DNA of 64,000 nt. Source: Flavobacterium sp. UBA7665. GTDB taxonomy: Bacteria > Bacteroidota > Bacteroidia > Flavobacteriales > Flavobacteriaceae. A program made the position numbers and the translations under genes. Below are positions 46,236 through 54,189 of this stretch, in pieces; within the stretch, counting starts at the first letter, position 1, and the number at the start of each line of letters is the position of its first letter. A model generated the notes under the pieces. The model was not told where the DNA came from. It did no database searches and saw only the letters and a list, made by a program, of their open reading frames with translations. The stretch lies in NCBI GenBank assembly GCA_002483285.1, contig DLHP01000004.1, forward strand, positions 1-64,000. Direction: 5' to 3'.

Positions 46236-46955
46236 ATGAAAAAACTAATTGCAGAATTTATCGGAACCGCCTGGCTCGTTTTGGGCGGCTGCGGAAGTGC
46301 GGTCCTCGCGGCCAATTTCTCATCTGAACCTTTTATTGGCATCGGGCTTGTAGGCGTTTCGCTTGCCTTTGGACTTACCGTACTCACCATTGCTTACGCG
46401 CTGGGTCGAATCTCAGGTGCACACCTCAACCCCGCAGTGACCATTGGGCTTTGGGCAGGCGGACGTGTAGACGCTTCGACCGTATTGCCTTATGTGGCAT
46501 CACAATTCCTGGGCGGCATCGCGGGCGCCGGAACCTTGTATGTTATTGCCACCGGAAACGGCAGCGCTATCGGGGATTTTGCCGCGAACGGATTTGGCGA
46601 ACATTCTCCAGGCGGTTATGATATGCTATCGGCATTTGTATGCGAGTTTGTGATGACCTTCATGTTCATCATCATCATCTTCGGCGTGACCGAAAAAGAC
46701 CGTGCCAGGGAAGCTTTCGCCGGCATTGCCATCGGATTGGCCTTGACATTGATCCACTTGATCAGTATTCCCGTAACCAACACTTCAGTGAATCCCGCGC
46801 GCAGCCTGAGCCAGGCTGTTTTTGTACAAGGTTGGGCACTGCAGCAGGTTTGGCTGTTTATCGCCGCTCCGATTTTGGGTGCGATTGCCGGTGGATTCGT
46901 ATACAAAAATGCCTTGCGTAAAACAGAGTTTACAGCCGAAGACCGCAACGAGTAA
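46236..46955 (+). CDS. aqpZ: Aquaporin Z
   Basis: Six-helix channel with both NPA half-helices, HLNPAVTIG (about residue 67) and SVNPARSLSQAV (about 187). The selectivity filter residues fit water-specific aquaporins (Arg after the second NPA; Phe and His not individually checked). N-terminal EFIGTAWLVLGGCGSAVLAA matches bacterial AqpZ. 239 residues. Moves water across the inner membrane. A perfect long hairpin follows the stop. Confidence 0.96.
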   Translation: MKKLIAEFIGTAWLVLGGCGSAVLAANFSSEPFIGIGLVGVSLAFGLTVLTIAYALGRISGAHLNPAVTIGLWAGGRVDASTVLPYVASQFLGGIAGAGTLYVIATGNGSAIGDFAANGFGEHSPGGYDMLSAFVCEFVMTFMFIIIIFGVTEKDRAREAFAGIAIGLALTLIHLISIPVTNTSVNPARSLSQAVFVQGWALQQVWLFIAAPILGAIAGGFVYKNALRKTEFTAEDRNE

Positions 46956-46970
46956 ACTTGAATTTATTTT

Positions 46971-47048
46971 AAATGTTGAATTTTAAATTTTAAATGTCGC
47001 CCGAAACTCCAGTCGTTTCAATCATTTAAAATTTAAAATTCAACATTT
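46971..47048. repeat. Perfect 26-bp inverted repeat after aqpZ
   Basis: The arm at 46971-46996 (AAATGTTGAATTTTAAATTT...) is an exact reverse complement of 47023-47048, with a 26-nt central spacer that holds a smaller GAAAC/GTTTC pair. The arms are almost pure A/T. The right arm ends 20 bp before the AlkB-like start. It could stop transcription from aqpZ, or it may be a small non-autonomous palindromic element. Confidence 0.85.
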
Positions 47049-47068
47049 ATAATTGCTACTTTTAAAAA

Positions 47069-47668
47069 ATGAGCCCTCTTTTCCCGCCTGAACCGATAAT
47101 CTTTGATGTACCCGACGCCGATATTCGGTATTATCCGAACTTTTTTGATTCGGTCACAGCCGATAAAACCTTTGGGGAATTACTGCCGGAGATTCCGTGG
47201 CAACAGGACAACATCACCGTTTTCGGGAAAACGCATCCGCAGCCGCGGCTCACGGCATTGTTTGGCGACGGAAAACCTTACTCCTATTCGGGGATTACGA
47301 TGCAACCGCATCCGTGGAATTCGCTTTTGCAATCTATAAAAATCAAGGTTAGCGAGATTTCTGATACAAACTTTACGTCGGTGTTGCTCAATTGGTACCG
47401 CGACGGCAAGGACTCGAACGGTTGGCATGCCGACAATGAAAAGGAACTTGGCATCAATCCGGTGATTGCGTCGCTGAGTTTTGGCGCCGTGCGTTCGTTT
47501 CAGCTCAAGCACAATACCGATAAGTCGCAACGCCTCAACCTCACGCTCGAACACGGCAGTTTGCTTCTGATGCAAGGCGCGACGCAACATTTTTGGAAAC
47601 ACCAAATCCCAAAAACGGCCAAACCAATCGGGGCGCGTATTAATTTAACGTTCAGGGTAATCCGATAA
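47069..47668 (+). CDS. AlkB-like 2-oxoglutarate/Fe(II) oxygenase
   Basis: Oxidative demethylase family that repairs alkylated bases. Visible features are TVFGKTHPQPRLTALFGD and SYSGITMQPHPW (AlkB-type substrate lid), VLLNWYRDGKDSNGWHADNE (the iron-binding HxD), ASLSFGAVRSFQLK, MQGATQHFWKHQIPK (distal iron-binding His) and RINLTFR (2OG-binding Arg residues). 199 residues, close to human ALKBH2/3 in motif order. Cytoplasmic. The upstream region repeats the same 18-nt block seen before the next gene. Confidence 0.92.
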   Translation: MSPLFPPEPIIFDVPDADIRYYPNFFDSVTADKTFGELLPEIPWQQDNITVFGKTHPQPRLTALFGDGKPYSYSGITMQPHPWNSLLQSIKIKVSEISDTNFTSVLLNWYRDGKDSNGWHADNEKELGINPVIASLSFGAVRSFQLKHNTDKSQRLNLTLEHGSLLLMQGATQHFWKHQIPKTAKPIGARINLTFRVIR

Positions 47669-47693
47669 TTGCTATTTTTAAACCAAAAATCGT

Positions 47694-48518
47694 ATGGACG
47701 ACATCATTAGTTATTTTGCGACGATTCCGTCTTCGCACCGCAGCCTGATCCTCGTGGGTGGGATTGCGTTGTTTTGGCTTTTGGAGAGCGCTTTCCCTTT
47801 GTTCCGGTTCGAGTACAAAAAATGGCAACACGCCGGCCTCAATATTTTCTTTACCCTCACGACGATTATCGTCAATTTCGTGCTCGCTTTTATTTTGCTC
47901 CTCGCGGCAAACTGGACCGTACAACACCAATTTGGGATCCTGAACTGGTTACCTAAAATGAATATTTGGTTGTATACAATTATCGGATTGCTGTTGCTGG
48001 ATTTCATCGGAGCTTATCTCGCACACCTTACCGAGCACAAAACCAAATTGCTGTGGCGTTTTCATTTGATCCACCATACCGACACCTGGATTGACACGAC
48101 GTCGGCCAACCGCCACCATCCCGGCGAAAGCGTCATCCGCTTTGTATTCACTACTTTGGGCGTGTTGATTGTGGGCAGCCCGATGTGGCTGGTTTTCCTT
48201 TATCAGAGTTTGTCGGTGGTTTTCGCGCAGTTTACGCACGCCAACATTTCGCTGCCACCAAAATTGGATCGTTTGTTAAGCTGGCTGATTGTCTCGCCCG
48301 ACATGCACAAAGTCCACCACCACTATCTTTTACCTTATACCGATAGCAATTACGGGAACATTTTTTCTGTTTGGGATCGGATTTTCGGGACCTATATGGA
48401 ATTGCCCAAAGCCGATATCGTTTATGGTGTTGACACGCATATGGATCCAAAAGAGCACAATCAGATTAAAAACCTGCTCCACATTCCGTTTCAAAAGAAG
48501 CGAAATCCTGCGCCGTAA
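47694..48518 (+). CDS. Sterol desaturase / fatty acid hydroxylase family membrane protein
   Basis: Several membrane helices and the three His boxes of the di-iron hydroxylase family: HLTEH (about residue 112), HLIHHTD plus NRHHPGE (about 124-145), and DMHKVHHHY near residue 203. N-terminal LILVGGIALFWLLESAFPLF begins the membrane domain. 274 residues. Likely hydroxylates or desaturates a lipid or isoprenoid substrate in the inner membrane; the substrate is unknown. 25 bp after the AlkB-like gene. Confidence 0.9.
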   Translation: MDDIISYFATIPSSHRSLILVGGIALFWLLESAFPLFRFEYKKWQHAGLNIFFTLTTIIVNFVLAFILLLAANWTVQHQFGILNWLPKMNIWLYTIIGLLLLDFIGAYLAHLTEHKTKLLWRFHLIHHTDTWIDTTSANRHHPGESVIRFVFTTLGVLIVGSPMWLVFLYQSLSVVFAQFTHANISLPPKLDRLLSWLIVSPDMHKVHHHYLLPYTDSNYGNIFSVWDRIFGTYMELPKADIVYGVDTHMDPKEHNQIKNLLHIPFQKKRNPAP

Positions 48519-48628
48519 AAGGAATAAAAAAAAATTGCCGCAGTGGTAAAGTAATTGGAATTTTTATTAATATTGGATTAGAAAACCAACCAACTAACGA
48601 AATACCTGTCTGAATTAATTTTCAACAA

Positions 48629-48907
48629 ATGAAAAAGAGTAAACGCATTGAATTGACCTGGGAACAAAATGAAAGGCTCATCACACTGGCTTTAGAAGAA
48701 AGAAACCCTTACGAGATTATCAAAAAGGAATTAGGCATTGAGGAAAAGGACGTGATCGAGATCATGAAAAAGAAACTAACCGCCGATAAATTCGAAATCT
48801 GGAAAAAGAAAGCCAACGCAGCCAAACCCAAACCAAAGCCCATCAAGATTGACGATTTTGACGAAGAATTAGACGGCAAATATTATATCAAGAATAAATT
48901 CGATTGA
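48629..48907 (+). CDS. DUF2805 (TIGR03643) family small protein
   Basis: 92 residues. An N-terminal HTH-like helical part, LTWEQNERLITLALEERNPY with IIKKELGIEEKDVIEIMKK, leads to FEIWKKKA and a K/P-rich linker. This matches the small DUF2805 family of unknown function, seen mainly in proteobacteria and Bacteroidota. A strong terminator follows. It stands alone. Confidence 0.8.
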   Translation: MKKSKRIELTWEQNERLITLALEERNPYEIIKKELGIEEKDVIEIMKKKLTADKFEIWKKKANAAKPKPKPIKIDDFDEELDGKYYIKNKFD

Positions 48908-48914
48908 TTACAAG

Positions 48915-48940
48915 CTCCCATCACGATGGGAGTTTTTTTT
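48915..48940 (+). terminator. Intrinsic terminator after the DUF2805 gene
   Basis: CTCCCAT (48915-48921), loop CACG, ATGGGAG (48926-48932) and eight T residues. Confidence 0.92.
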
Positions 48941-49013
48941 GCATCAGCAAGAAACTTTTGTAAACATTATTTATTTTTATTTAAATATTATTCATTTTAA
49001 TATAAATAATATT

Positions 49014-49021
49014 TAACTTTG
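49014..49021 (+). promoter_or_regulatory. Candidate -7 element for the DUF2089 operon
   Basis: TAACTTTG at 49014-49021, 19 bp before ATG 49041, in a very AT-rich stretch. No TTG at the -33 spacing. Confidence 0.5.
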
Positions 49022-49040
49022 TGTGACTAATCTAAAAGTC

Positions 49041-49325
49041 ATGCAACCAAAACTTCCCATCCAATGTCCCAGTTGTGAGCAATCACTTTCGGTCTCGCAA
49101 CTGAGCTGTGCCCATTGCAGCACCGTGGTTTCGGGTAACTACGCGCTACCATTGCTGCTGCAGATTAATGAAGAAGAACAAAACTTCATCCTGCAATTCC
49201 TGTTGTCTAGCGGAAGCCTAAAGGAAATGGCATCGCAAATGGGCAACAGTTATCCAACGGTGCGCAACAAGCTCGATGACATCATCCAGAAAATCAACAC
49301 ACTCAAAAACCAACCAAAACCATGA
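49041..49325 (+). CDS. DUF2089 family protein (zinc ribbon plus HTH)
   Basis: Two CxxC pairs (CPSCEQ near residue 8 and CAHCST near 25) form a zinc ribbon. A helix-turn-helix follows: QFLLSSGSLKEMASQMGNSYPTV continuing into RNKLDDI. This is the DUF2089 layout, thought to be a transcription regulator. ATG 49041 preferred over the GTG at 49023. 94 residues. It overlaps the next gene by 4 nt (ATGA) and leads a four-gene unit, so it may regulate that unit. Confidence 0.85.
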   Translation: MQPKLPIQCPSCEQSLSVSQLSCAHCSTVVSGNYALPLLLQINEEEQNFILQFLLSSGSLKEMASQMGNSYPTVRNKLDDIIQKINTLKNQPKP

Positions 49326-49903
49326 AAAAGATTTTGATCAATCCGTTCGAAAAATACTCCGAAAGCACTTTATTGCTCGTTGGAATATTGGCTTTGGCTT
49401 TGGGTTCGGTAATGGGCTACTATTGCAACGCGCGTTTTGACGGCGTCATCGACCTGCATTTTGTAAAAGCCGTCGGTGCATACGAACCGTTGCTCGATTT
49501 AGTAGTTACGGTTGGCGTGACAGCTGTTATGCTATTCGCGCTTGGGAAATACCATAACCCTAAAACCCGTCTAATCGATTTGGTTAACACGGTATTGATT
49601 GCGAAGATTCCGTTTTACGTGCTGACTATTTTTAATGGCAATGGGATGATTTTCGATGCATCCGAAAAAATCATGAAGTCGGTGCAGGAAAACGTACTCA
49701 ACTTACCCGATTTTTCGGTACTGCTCCCGATTTTAATTTTTAGCCTCATTACGCTCGCAGCCTTGGTGCTCTCGATTGTGCTGCTGTTTCAGGGCTTTAA
49801 AGTCGCCACGAACGCCAAGGGCAACAAAAGTGTGTTTGGCTTTGTACTCGTTCTTTTGCTCGCCGAAATAATCTCAAAAATAGCCATTTCATACCTTCCT
49901 TAA
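49322..49903 (+). CDS. Membrane protein, YIP1-like
   Basis: 193 residues with about five hydrophobic segments (TLLLVGILALALGSVMGYY, LLDLVVTVGVTAVMLFAL, VLLPILIFSLITLAALVLSI, FGFVLVLLLAEIISKIAI). The short soluble N-terminus and helix spacing resemble YIP1/YckD-like proteins. The function is unknown. Translationally coupled to the DUF2089 gene and 12 bp before the next gene. Confidence 0.7.
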   Translation: MKKILINPFEKYSESTLLLVGILALALGSVMGYYCNARFDGVIDLHFVKAVGAYEPLLDLVVTVGVTAVMLFALGKYHNPKTRLIDLVNTVLIAKIPFYVLTIFNGNGMIFDASEKIMKSVQENVLNLPDFSVLLPILIFSLITLAALVLSIVLLFQGFKVATNAKGNKSVFGFVLVLLLAEIISKIAISYLP

Positions 49904-49915
49904 ACCTCGATTATC

Positions 49916-50260
49916 ATGGTCAATGTTACTTTAAAAGACGATAAGTTCGTATTCAAAATTATGGGCTGGCACCAGATTTGGGCGCTGCAAAGCGGGTTTT
50001 CCTTTCCCAAATCGGCTGTGGTCAACGCTTATCAGGATCCCGAAGAGCTTAAAAAATGGGCGGGTTGGCGCGTGGGTACGCATTTGCCATTTCTCATCAC
50101 CGCGGGCATTTTCTCCAAAAAAGGCCAAAGGAATTTCTGGGATGTGACACGTCGCAAAAACACCATTATCGTCACCCTTGAAAATCAGGTATACGACAAA
50201 CTGTACATCGAAGTCAAAAATCCGCAAGAAACACTAACCCTTTTAAATTCGAACCAATGA
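49916..50260 (+). CDS. PH-like small protein of unknown function
   Basis: 114 residues. Alternating strands (VNVTLKDDKFVFKIMGWHQI, then NTIIVTLENQVYDKLYIEVK) and a final helix (PQETLTLLNSN) suggest a bacterial PH-like fold. No membrane segment or signal peptide. The last 4 nt overlap the next gene (ATGA). Known only by context in the DUF2089 unit. Confidence 0.65.
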   Translation: MVNVTLKDDKFVFKIMGWHQIWALQSGFSFPKSAVVNAYQDPEELKKWAGWRVGTHLPFLITAGIFSKKGQRNFWDVTRRKNTIIVTLENQVYDKLYIEVKNPQETLTLLNSNQ

Positions 50261-51189
50261 AAAAGTTACTATTTATTTTGCTGCTGCCTTTAATCGGTTT
50301 CTCACAGAAATATCCGTTTAATAAAGAAGACGTTTCGGTCAACGAACTGTTGAAAGGTTCGTTGTATATACCTGCGAGATACACTCCAAAAACAGACCTC
50401 GTCATCATCATTGCAGGCTCGGGTATGCCCGACCGCGACGGCAACCAACAAGGGATGGAGAACAATTCGCTACGGCTGCTTGCCGAAGGACTGGCAAAAA
50501 ATGACATCGCAGCCTTTTCATTCGACAAACGCAGCATCGCCCTGAAAGCTTCGGGCAAACTATCTGAGGACGACATGCGATTTGACGATTTCATCACTGA
50601 TGTAAAAACCATCATCACCTATTTCCGCGACAAAAAACAGTTCGGTCGCATCATCATCGCTGGCCATAGCGAGGGCTCACTGATTGGTATGGTGGCCGCA
50701 AACGGGAATGCCGACGCTTTCATCTCATTGGCAGGCGCAGGCCGATCCATCGACCAGATCCTTGAAGACCAACTCGCCGTTCCTTTCGCCGATTTAAAAA
50801 CAGAAGTACACGAAGATCTGCAATCGCTCAAAAACGGAAAAACCTTTGCGCTTAAAAGCCCGGCACTCGGCGTCATTTTCAGGGAAAGCGTACAGCCTTA
50901 CCTGATTTCGTGGATCAAGTACGATCCGCAGGCCGAAATTGCAAAATTGACCATTCCGGTTTTGGTGGTCAACGGGACGCGTGATATCCAGGTGCCGGTT
51001 TCGGACGCCGAACTGCTAAAAAAAGCAAAACCCAGCGCAAAACTCGCCATCATCAATGATATGAACCACGTTTTTAAGGCAGTCAACAGCGACGACCGCG
51101 CGCAAAATATCGCCACTTACAGCAACCCCAGCCTGCCTTTAGTGCCCGAATTGTTGTTGAGTGTTAATCAATTTATAAAATCATTGTAG
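50257..51189 (+). CDS. Secreted alpha/beta hydrolase
   Basis: Signal peptide 1-17 (ending IGFSQ). The hydrolase core has IIAGSGMPDRDGN (oxyanion region), AFSFDKRS, the nucleophile elbow GHSEGS near residue 145, the Asp in VVNGTRDIQVP and the His in DMNHVFK. This resembles the BAAT/dienelactone-type esterases (YfbB/EstD-like) of the periplasm. 310 residues. Last of the four-gene DUF2089 unit; the substrate is unknown. Confidence 0.88.
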   Translation: MKKLLFILLLPLIGFSQKYPFNKEDVSVNELLKGSLYIPARYTPKTDLVIIIAGSGMPDRDGNQQGMENNSLRLLAEGLAKNDIAAFSFDKRSIALKASGKLSEDDMRFDDFITDVKTIITYFRDKKQFGRIIIAGHSEGSLIGMVAANGNADAFISLAGAGRSIDQILEDQLAVPFADLKTEVHEDLQSLKNGKTFALKSPALGVIFRESVQPYLISWIKYDPQAEIAKLTIPVLVVNGTRDIQVPVSDAELLKKAKPSAKLAIINDMNHVFKAVNSDDRAQNIATYSNPSLPLVPELLLSVNQFIKSL

Positions 51190-51212
51190 GGTGAAACATT
51201 TTCATACTTTTG
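51184..51212 (+). promoter_or_regulatory. Promoter of the M61 peptidase gene
   Basis: TTG at 51184-51186 (at the end of the hydrolase gene), an 18-bp spacer and TACTTTTG at 51205-51212; the ATG follows 32 bp later. Confidence 0.65.
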
Positions 51213-51244
51213 CGCACTTACAATAAAGAATATAAAACGCAAAT

Positions 51245-53086
51245 ATGAAGAAGCTCATTTTGGCACTGGTTTTTGTTGCAACCGTAGCAAATTCTGGTGC
51301 TTATGCCCAATCCAAATCGGCAGCCGAAATCCTGGTTGGTATTGACCTGGTAGCCATTAAGGATGATAAGGTGACCGTTACCGTGACTCCGCCTAAATTC
51401 ACGTCGGACGAAATTACTTACCACATTCCCAAAACCGTCCCCGGAACTTATTCTACAGACGACTACGGAAAATTCATCGACAATTTCAAAGCACTTGACA
51501 AAAGCGGTGTCGCGCTTGCCGTAACTAAGACTGATGACAATTCCTGGAAAATCAGCAGTGCCAAAAAAGCAGTAAAAATCACCTACGAGGTCAACGACAC
51601 TTATGATACTGAAAATGCGCACGACATCTTCTCGCCTGCCGGAAGCAACATCGATGCCGATAAAAACATCATGCTCAACACCCATGCTTTCGTGGGCTAT
51701 TTTTCTGGCATCAAGGATTTGCCTTATCGGGTAACCGTTTCGCATCCGGCAATACTTTGGGGCGCTACTTCAATGACCGACCTTGACCCCGCCGATACCA
51801 AAGACGTTTTCGTTACGCCGCGTTATGCCGAGCTTGTAGAAAATCCCATCATGTATGCCAAACCCGACTATACTACCTTTAGCGTGAGCGGTATGGAAAT
51901 CCTGATTGCCGTGTACTCGCCAAGCGGAACACACACCGCGCAAAGCGTCACACCTGGAATGAAAACCATGATGACGGCGCAGAAGAACTTCCTTGGTAAA
52001 TTCAATTCGACCAAAAAATACAGCGTCTTGATTTACCTTTCGGATGTAAAACGCGAAGATGACGCACATGGTTTTGGCGCGCTAGAGCATCCAACGGCCA
52101 CTACTGTAGTCATGCCCGATGCCATGTCTGGCGAGGAATTGGCCGAACAGTTAAAAGATGTCGTCTCGCATGAGTTCTTTCACATTGTCACGCCATTGAC
52201 AATCCACTCTAAGGAAATCCAATACTTTGATTACAACGCTCCAAAGATGTCACAGCATTTGTGGATGTATGAAGGCGTCACCGAGTATTTCGCCAACCTT
52301 TTCCAGATCAACCAGGGCTTGATTTCGGAGGCCGATTTCTACAAGCGCATGGCCGGAAAAATCGCCAATGCCGCCGAGATGGACGACACTATGACGTTCA
52401 CTAAAATGAGCGCCAATGTGCTTAACAAACCCTACAAAGACCAATACCTCAACGTGTATGAAAAAGGCGCGTTGATTGGGATGTGCATCGACATTATCAT
52501 CCGTGAAAAATCGGATGGTGCGCGTGGCATCCTTGACTTGATGCAAAAATTGTCGGCCGAATATGGCGTAAGCAAACCATTCGACGACAGCGAACTCTTT
52601 GGTAAAATCACCCAAATGACTTATCCCGAAGTAGGCGATTTCCTCAATACCCACGTGGCCGGCCCATTGCCGATTCCTTACGAAACGTACTTCGCCAAAG
52701 TGGGCGTGACCAAAACCCAAATCCAGGTTCCGGGAAATGTCTTTCTTAAAGATATGCGCACGCCTTATATTTCAGTAAACCAGGCCACCAAAGAAATTTT
52801 CCTAATTCCTGGTGAGCCCAACGCGTTCTTTCAAACCTTAGGCATACAGGCCGATGATGTGATTGTGGCCATCGACGATACCGCGTACAACCTCGACAAT
52901 ATCTACGACATGATTATGGCAAGCCAAGGTTGGAAAGAAGGTGACGACATCTCAGTCAAAATCAAACGCGCCGGGAAAGAACAAATCATGAAAGGAAAAA
53001 TCAAGCTCCCGATGCAAAGCAAGGACGGCTATGAGTTTACCGATACCACAAAAACCAAGCTTAAGGACGCCTGGCTCAAAGGTTAA
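51245..53086 (+). CDS. M61 family metallopeptidase with PDZ domain
   Basis: Signal peptide (1-22, ending AYAQ). An N-terminal beta domain leads to a gluzincin active site: HEFFHIVTP (HExxH) near residue 307, with the third ligand Glu in WMYEGVTEYFANL about 35 residues later. A PDZ domain lies near the C-terminus (about 515-590: FFQTLGIQADDVIVAIDDT and GDDISVKIKRAGKEQIMK). 613 residues, normal for M61 glycyl-aminopeptidase-like enzymes. Acts in the periplasm or at the cell surface. Likely trims small exported peptides; no specific target is shown. A hairpin terminator follows. Confidence 0.92.
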   Translation: MKKLILALVFVATVANSGAYAQSKSAAEILVGIDLVAIKDDKVTVTVTPPKFTSDEITYHIPKTVPGTYSTDDYGKFIDNFKALDKSGVALAVTKTDDNSWKISSAKKAVKITYEVNDTYDTENAHDIFSPAGSNIDADKNIMLNTHAFVGYFSGIKDLPYRVTVSHPAILWGATSMTDLDPADTKDVFVTPRYAELVENPIMYAKPDYTTFSVSGMEILIAVYSPSGTHTAQSVTPGMKTMMTAQKNFLGKFNSTKKYSVLIYLSDVKREDDAHGFGALEHPTATTVVMPDAMSGEELAEQLKDVVSHEFFHIVTPLTIHSKEIQYFDYNAPKMSQHLWMYEGVTEYFANLFQINQGLISEADFYKRMAGKIANAAEMDDTMTFTKMSANVLNKPYKDQYLNVYEKGALIGMCIDIIIREKSDGARGILDLMQKLSAEYGVSKPFDDSELFGKITQMTYPEVGDFLNTHVAGPLPIPYETYFAKVGVTKTQIQVPGNVFLKDMRTPYISVNQATKEIFLIPGEPNAFFQTLGIQADDVIVAIDDTAYNLDNIYDMIMASQGWKEGDDISVKIKRAGKEQIMKGKIKLPMQSKDGYEFTDTTKTKLKDAWLKG

Positions 53087-53100
53087 AAAATTGGTCCAAC

Positions 53101-53130
53101 AATCCCCTTTTCAAACCAGAATTGGGGATT
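53101..53130 (+). terminator. Terminator after the M61 gene
   Basis: AATCCCC (53101-53107) pairs with GGGGATT (53124-53130), followed by five T residues, 34 bp before the next ATG. Confidence 0.75.
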
Positions 53131-53163
53131 TTTTCATTTATTTGCGCAACAAAAAAAATCGAC

Positions 53164-53874
53164 ATGAGATATTCTATTATCGCCCTGCTTTCTGTACTGA
53201 TCGTTTCTTGTAACCAGCACGAGAACGCCAATGAAGTGCAACTCACGGCCAACATCAAAGGCCTCAAAAAGGGAAAGCTTTACATTCAAAAAATCGTCGA
53301 CACTTCGCTCGTGGCCATTGACAGTATTGTTATTGACGGCAATTCGCAATTCTCGACCACAATCGCGCTCGATTCGCCTCAGATGTTTTACCTGTTCCTC
53401 GACCGCGGTGTCACCAATTCTATAGACAACAATTTGCCGTTCTTTGCCGAACCCGGAAAAATGACCATAGAAACCACCCTCGACCATTTCCTGTCGGATG
53501 CCAAAATTACCGGCTCCAAAAACCATCAGCAATACGAGGACTTTAAAAAGGGTTTGTCGCGTTACAACGACCGCAATCTTGAACTCATGGAAGCCAAGTT
53601 CAACGCGATCAAAACCGGCAACCCCAAACTAATCGATAGTCTAGAAGCGTTGCAAGACGCAACGATTAAACGGCGTTACCTGTACGCCGCCAATTTTGCC
53701 ATCAACCACAAGGATGCCGAAATCGCGCCGTTTGTGGCGCTGGCCGAAATCCCAGACATCAATTTAAAATTGCTCGATACCATCCAGAAGTCAATGACGC
53801 CGAAAGTGGCGAAGTCGTATTATGGGAAACGTTTGGTGGAGTTTTATAAGGAGCGGAAGAAGAATGGGGAATGA
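53164..53874 (+). CDS. DUF4369 domain lipoprotein
   Basis: Lipobox LIVSC (Cys at residue 17) then NQHENANEVQLTANIKGLKK. The pattern KGLKKGKLYIQKIVDTSLVAIDS matches the DUF4369 beta-sandwich that usually precedes a thioredoxin-like domain in Bacteroidota disulfide reductases. The thioredoxin part is absent here: only a helical C-terminus (SLEALQDATIKRRYLYAANF) follows. It may therefore be a substrate- or partner-binding stand-alone form. ATG 53164 gives 236 residues; a TTTATTTG box at 53137 is one base off consensus. Confidence 0.82.
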   Translation: MRYSIIALLSVLIVSCNQHENANEVQLTANIKGLKKGKLYIQKIVDTSLVAIDSIVIDGNSQFSTTIALDSPQMFYLFLDRGVTNSIDNNLPFFAEPGKMTIETTLDHFLSDAKITGSKNHQQYEDFKKGLSRYNDRNLELMEAKFNAIKTGNPKLIDSLEALQDATIKRRYLYAANFAINHKDAEIAPFVALAEIPDINLKLLDTIQKSMTPKVAKSYYGKRLVEFYKERKKNGE

Positions 53875-53875
53875 T

Positions 53876-53981
53876 GACCCGAGGTACAGCCGAATGGTAT
53901 GGGAGAATAAATTGTGAATCTTTCCGGGCTGCCTTGTAACTTGATAAGATTGCTTCGCCAATTCGGGCTAGCCCTCGGGTC
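53876..53981. repeat. Interrupted inverted repeat near tRNA-Thr
   Basis: GACCCGAGG (53876-53884) is the exact reverse complement of CCTCGGGTC (53973-53981) across about 90 bp, with an internal perfect palindrome GGGCTAGCCC (53965-53974). No coding sense is seen. It resembles the small GC-rich palindromic elements scattered in many bacterial intergenic regions. Confidence 0.5.
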
Positions 53982-53997
53982 CTCCTTCGTCGGAATG

Positions 53998-54030
53998 AAA
54001 AAAAAAAAAAAGCATCCTTTTCAGGATGCT
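53998..54030 (-). terminator. Terminator of tRNA-Thr
   Basis: AGCATCCT (54011-54018) pairs with AGGATGCT (54023-54030) around a 4-nt loop. The 13-A run at 53998-54010 reads as a T-run on the minus strand, directly downstream of the tRNA. Confidence 0.88.
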
Positions 54031-54036
54031 TTTTTT

Positions 54037-54113
54037 TGGAGCCGATAGAGGGACTCGAACCCACGACCTGCTGATTACAAATCAGCTGCTCTAGCCAACT
54101 GAGCTACACCGGC
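54037..54113 (-). tRNA. tRNA-Thr (anticodon TGT), CCA encoded
   Basis: On the minus strand a 7-bp acceptor stem GCCGGTG pairs with TATCGGC (two G-T pairs). The D arm has AGCTCAGTTGGCTAGAGC, the anticodon stem GCTGA/TCAGC carries loop TTTGTAA with anticodon TGT, and the T arm has GGTTCGAGTCC. Discriminator T and then CCA are encoded. It has its own promoter and terminator. Confidence 0.95.
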
Positions 54114-54128
54114 GTTGTATTTCGGTTG

Positions 54129-54158
54129 CAAATATAGAAGCGAATTTTAAATATGCAA
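54129..54158 (-). promoter_or_regulatory. Promoter of tRNA-Thr
   Basis: On the minus strand TTG (54158-54156), a 19-bp spacer and TATATTTG (54136-54129), 16 bp before the tRNA 5' end. Full match to the Bacteroidota consensus. Confidence 0.7.
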
Positions 54159-54189
54159 AATAAAATGCGCTTTTTTTGGACCCAAAATG

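Noticed and set aside
53759..54064. 101-codon minus-strand frame over the tRNA-Thr 3' end
   Set aside because: Starts inside the tRNA and terminator; phenylalanine run comes from the T-run. Not a gene.
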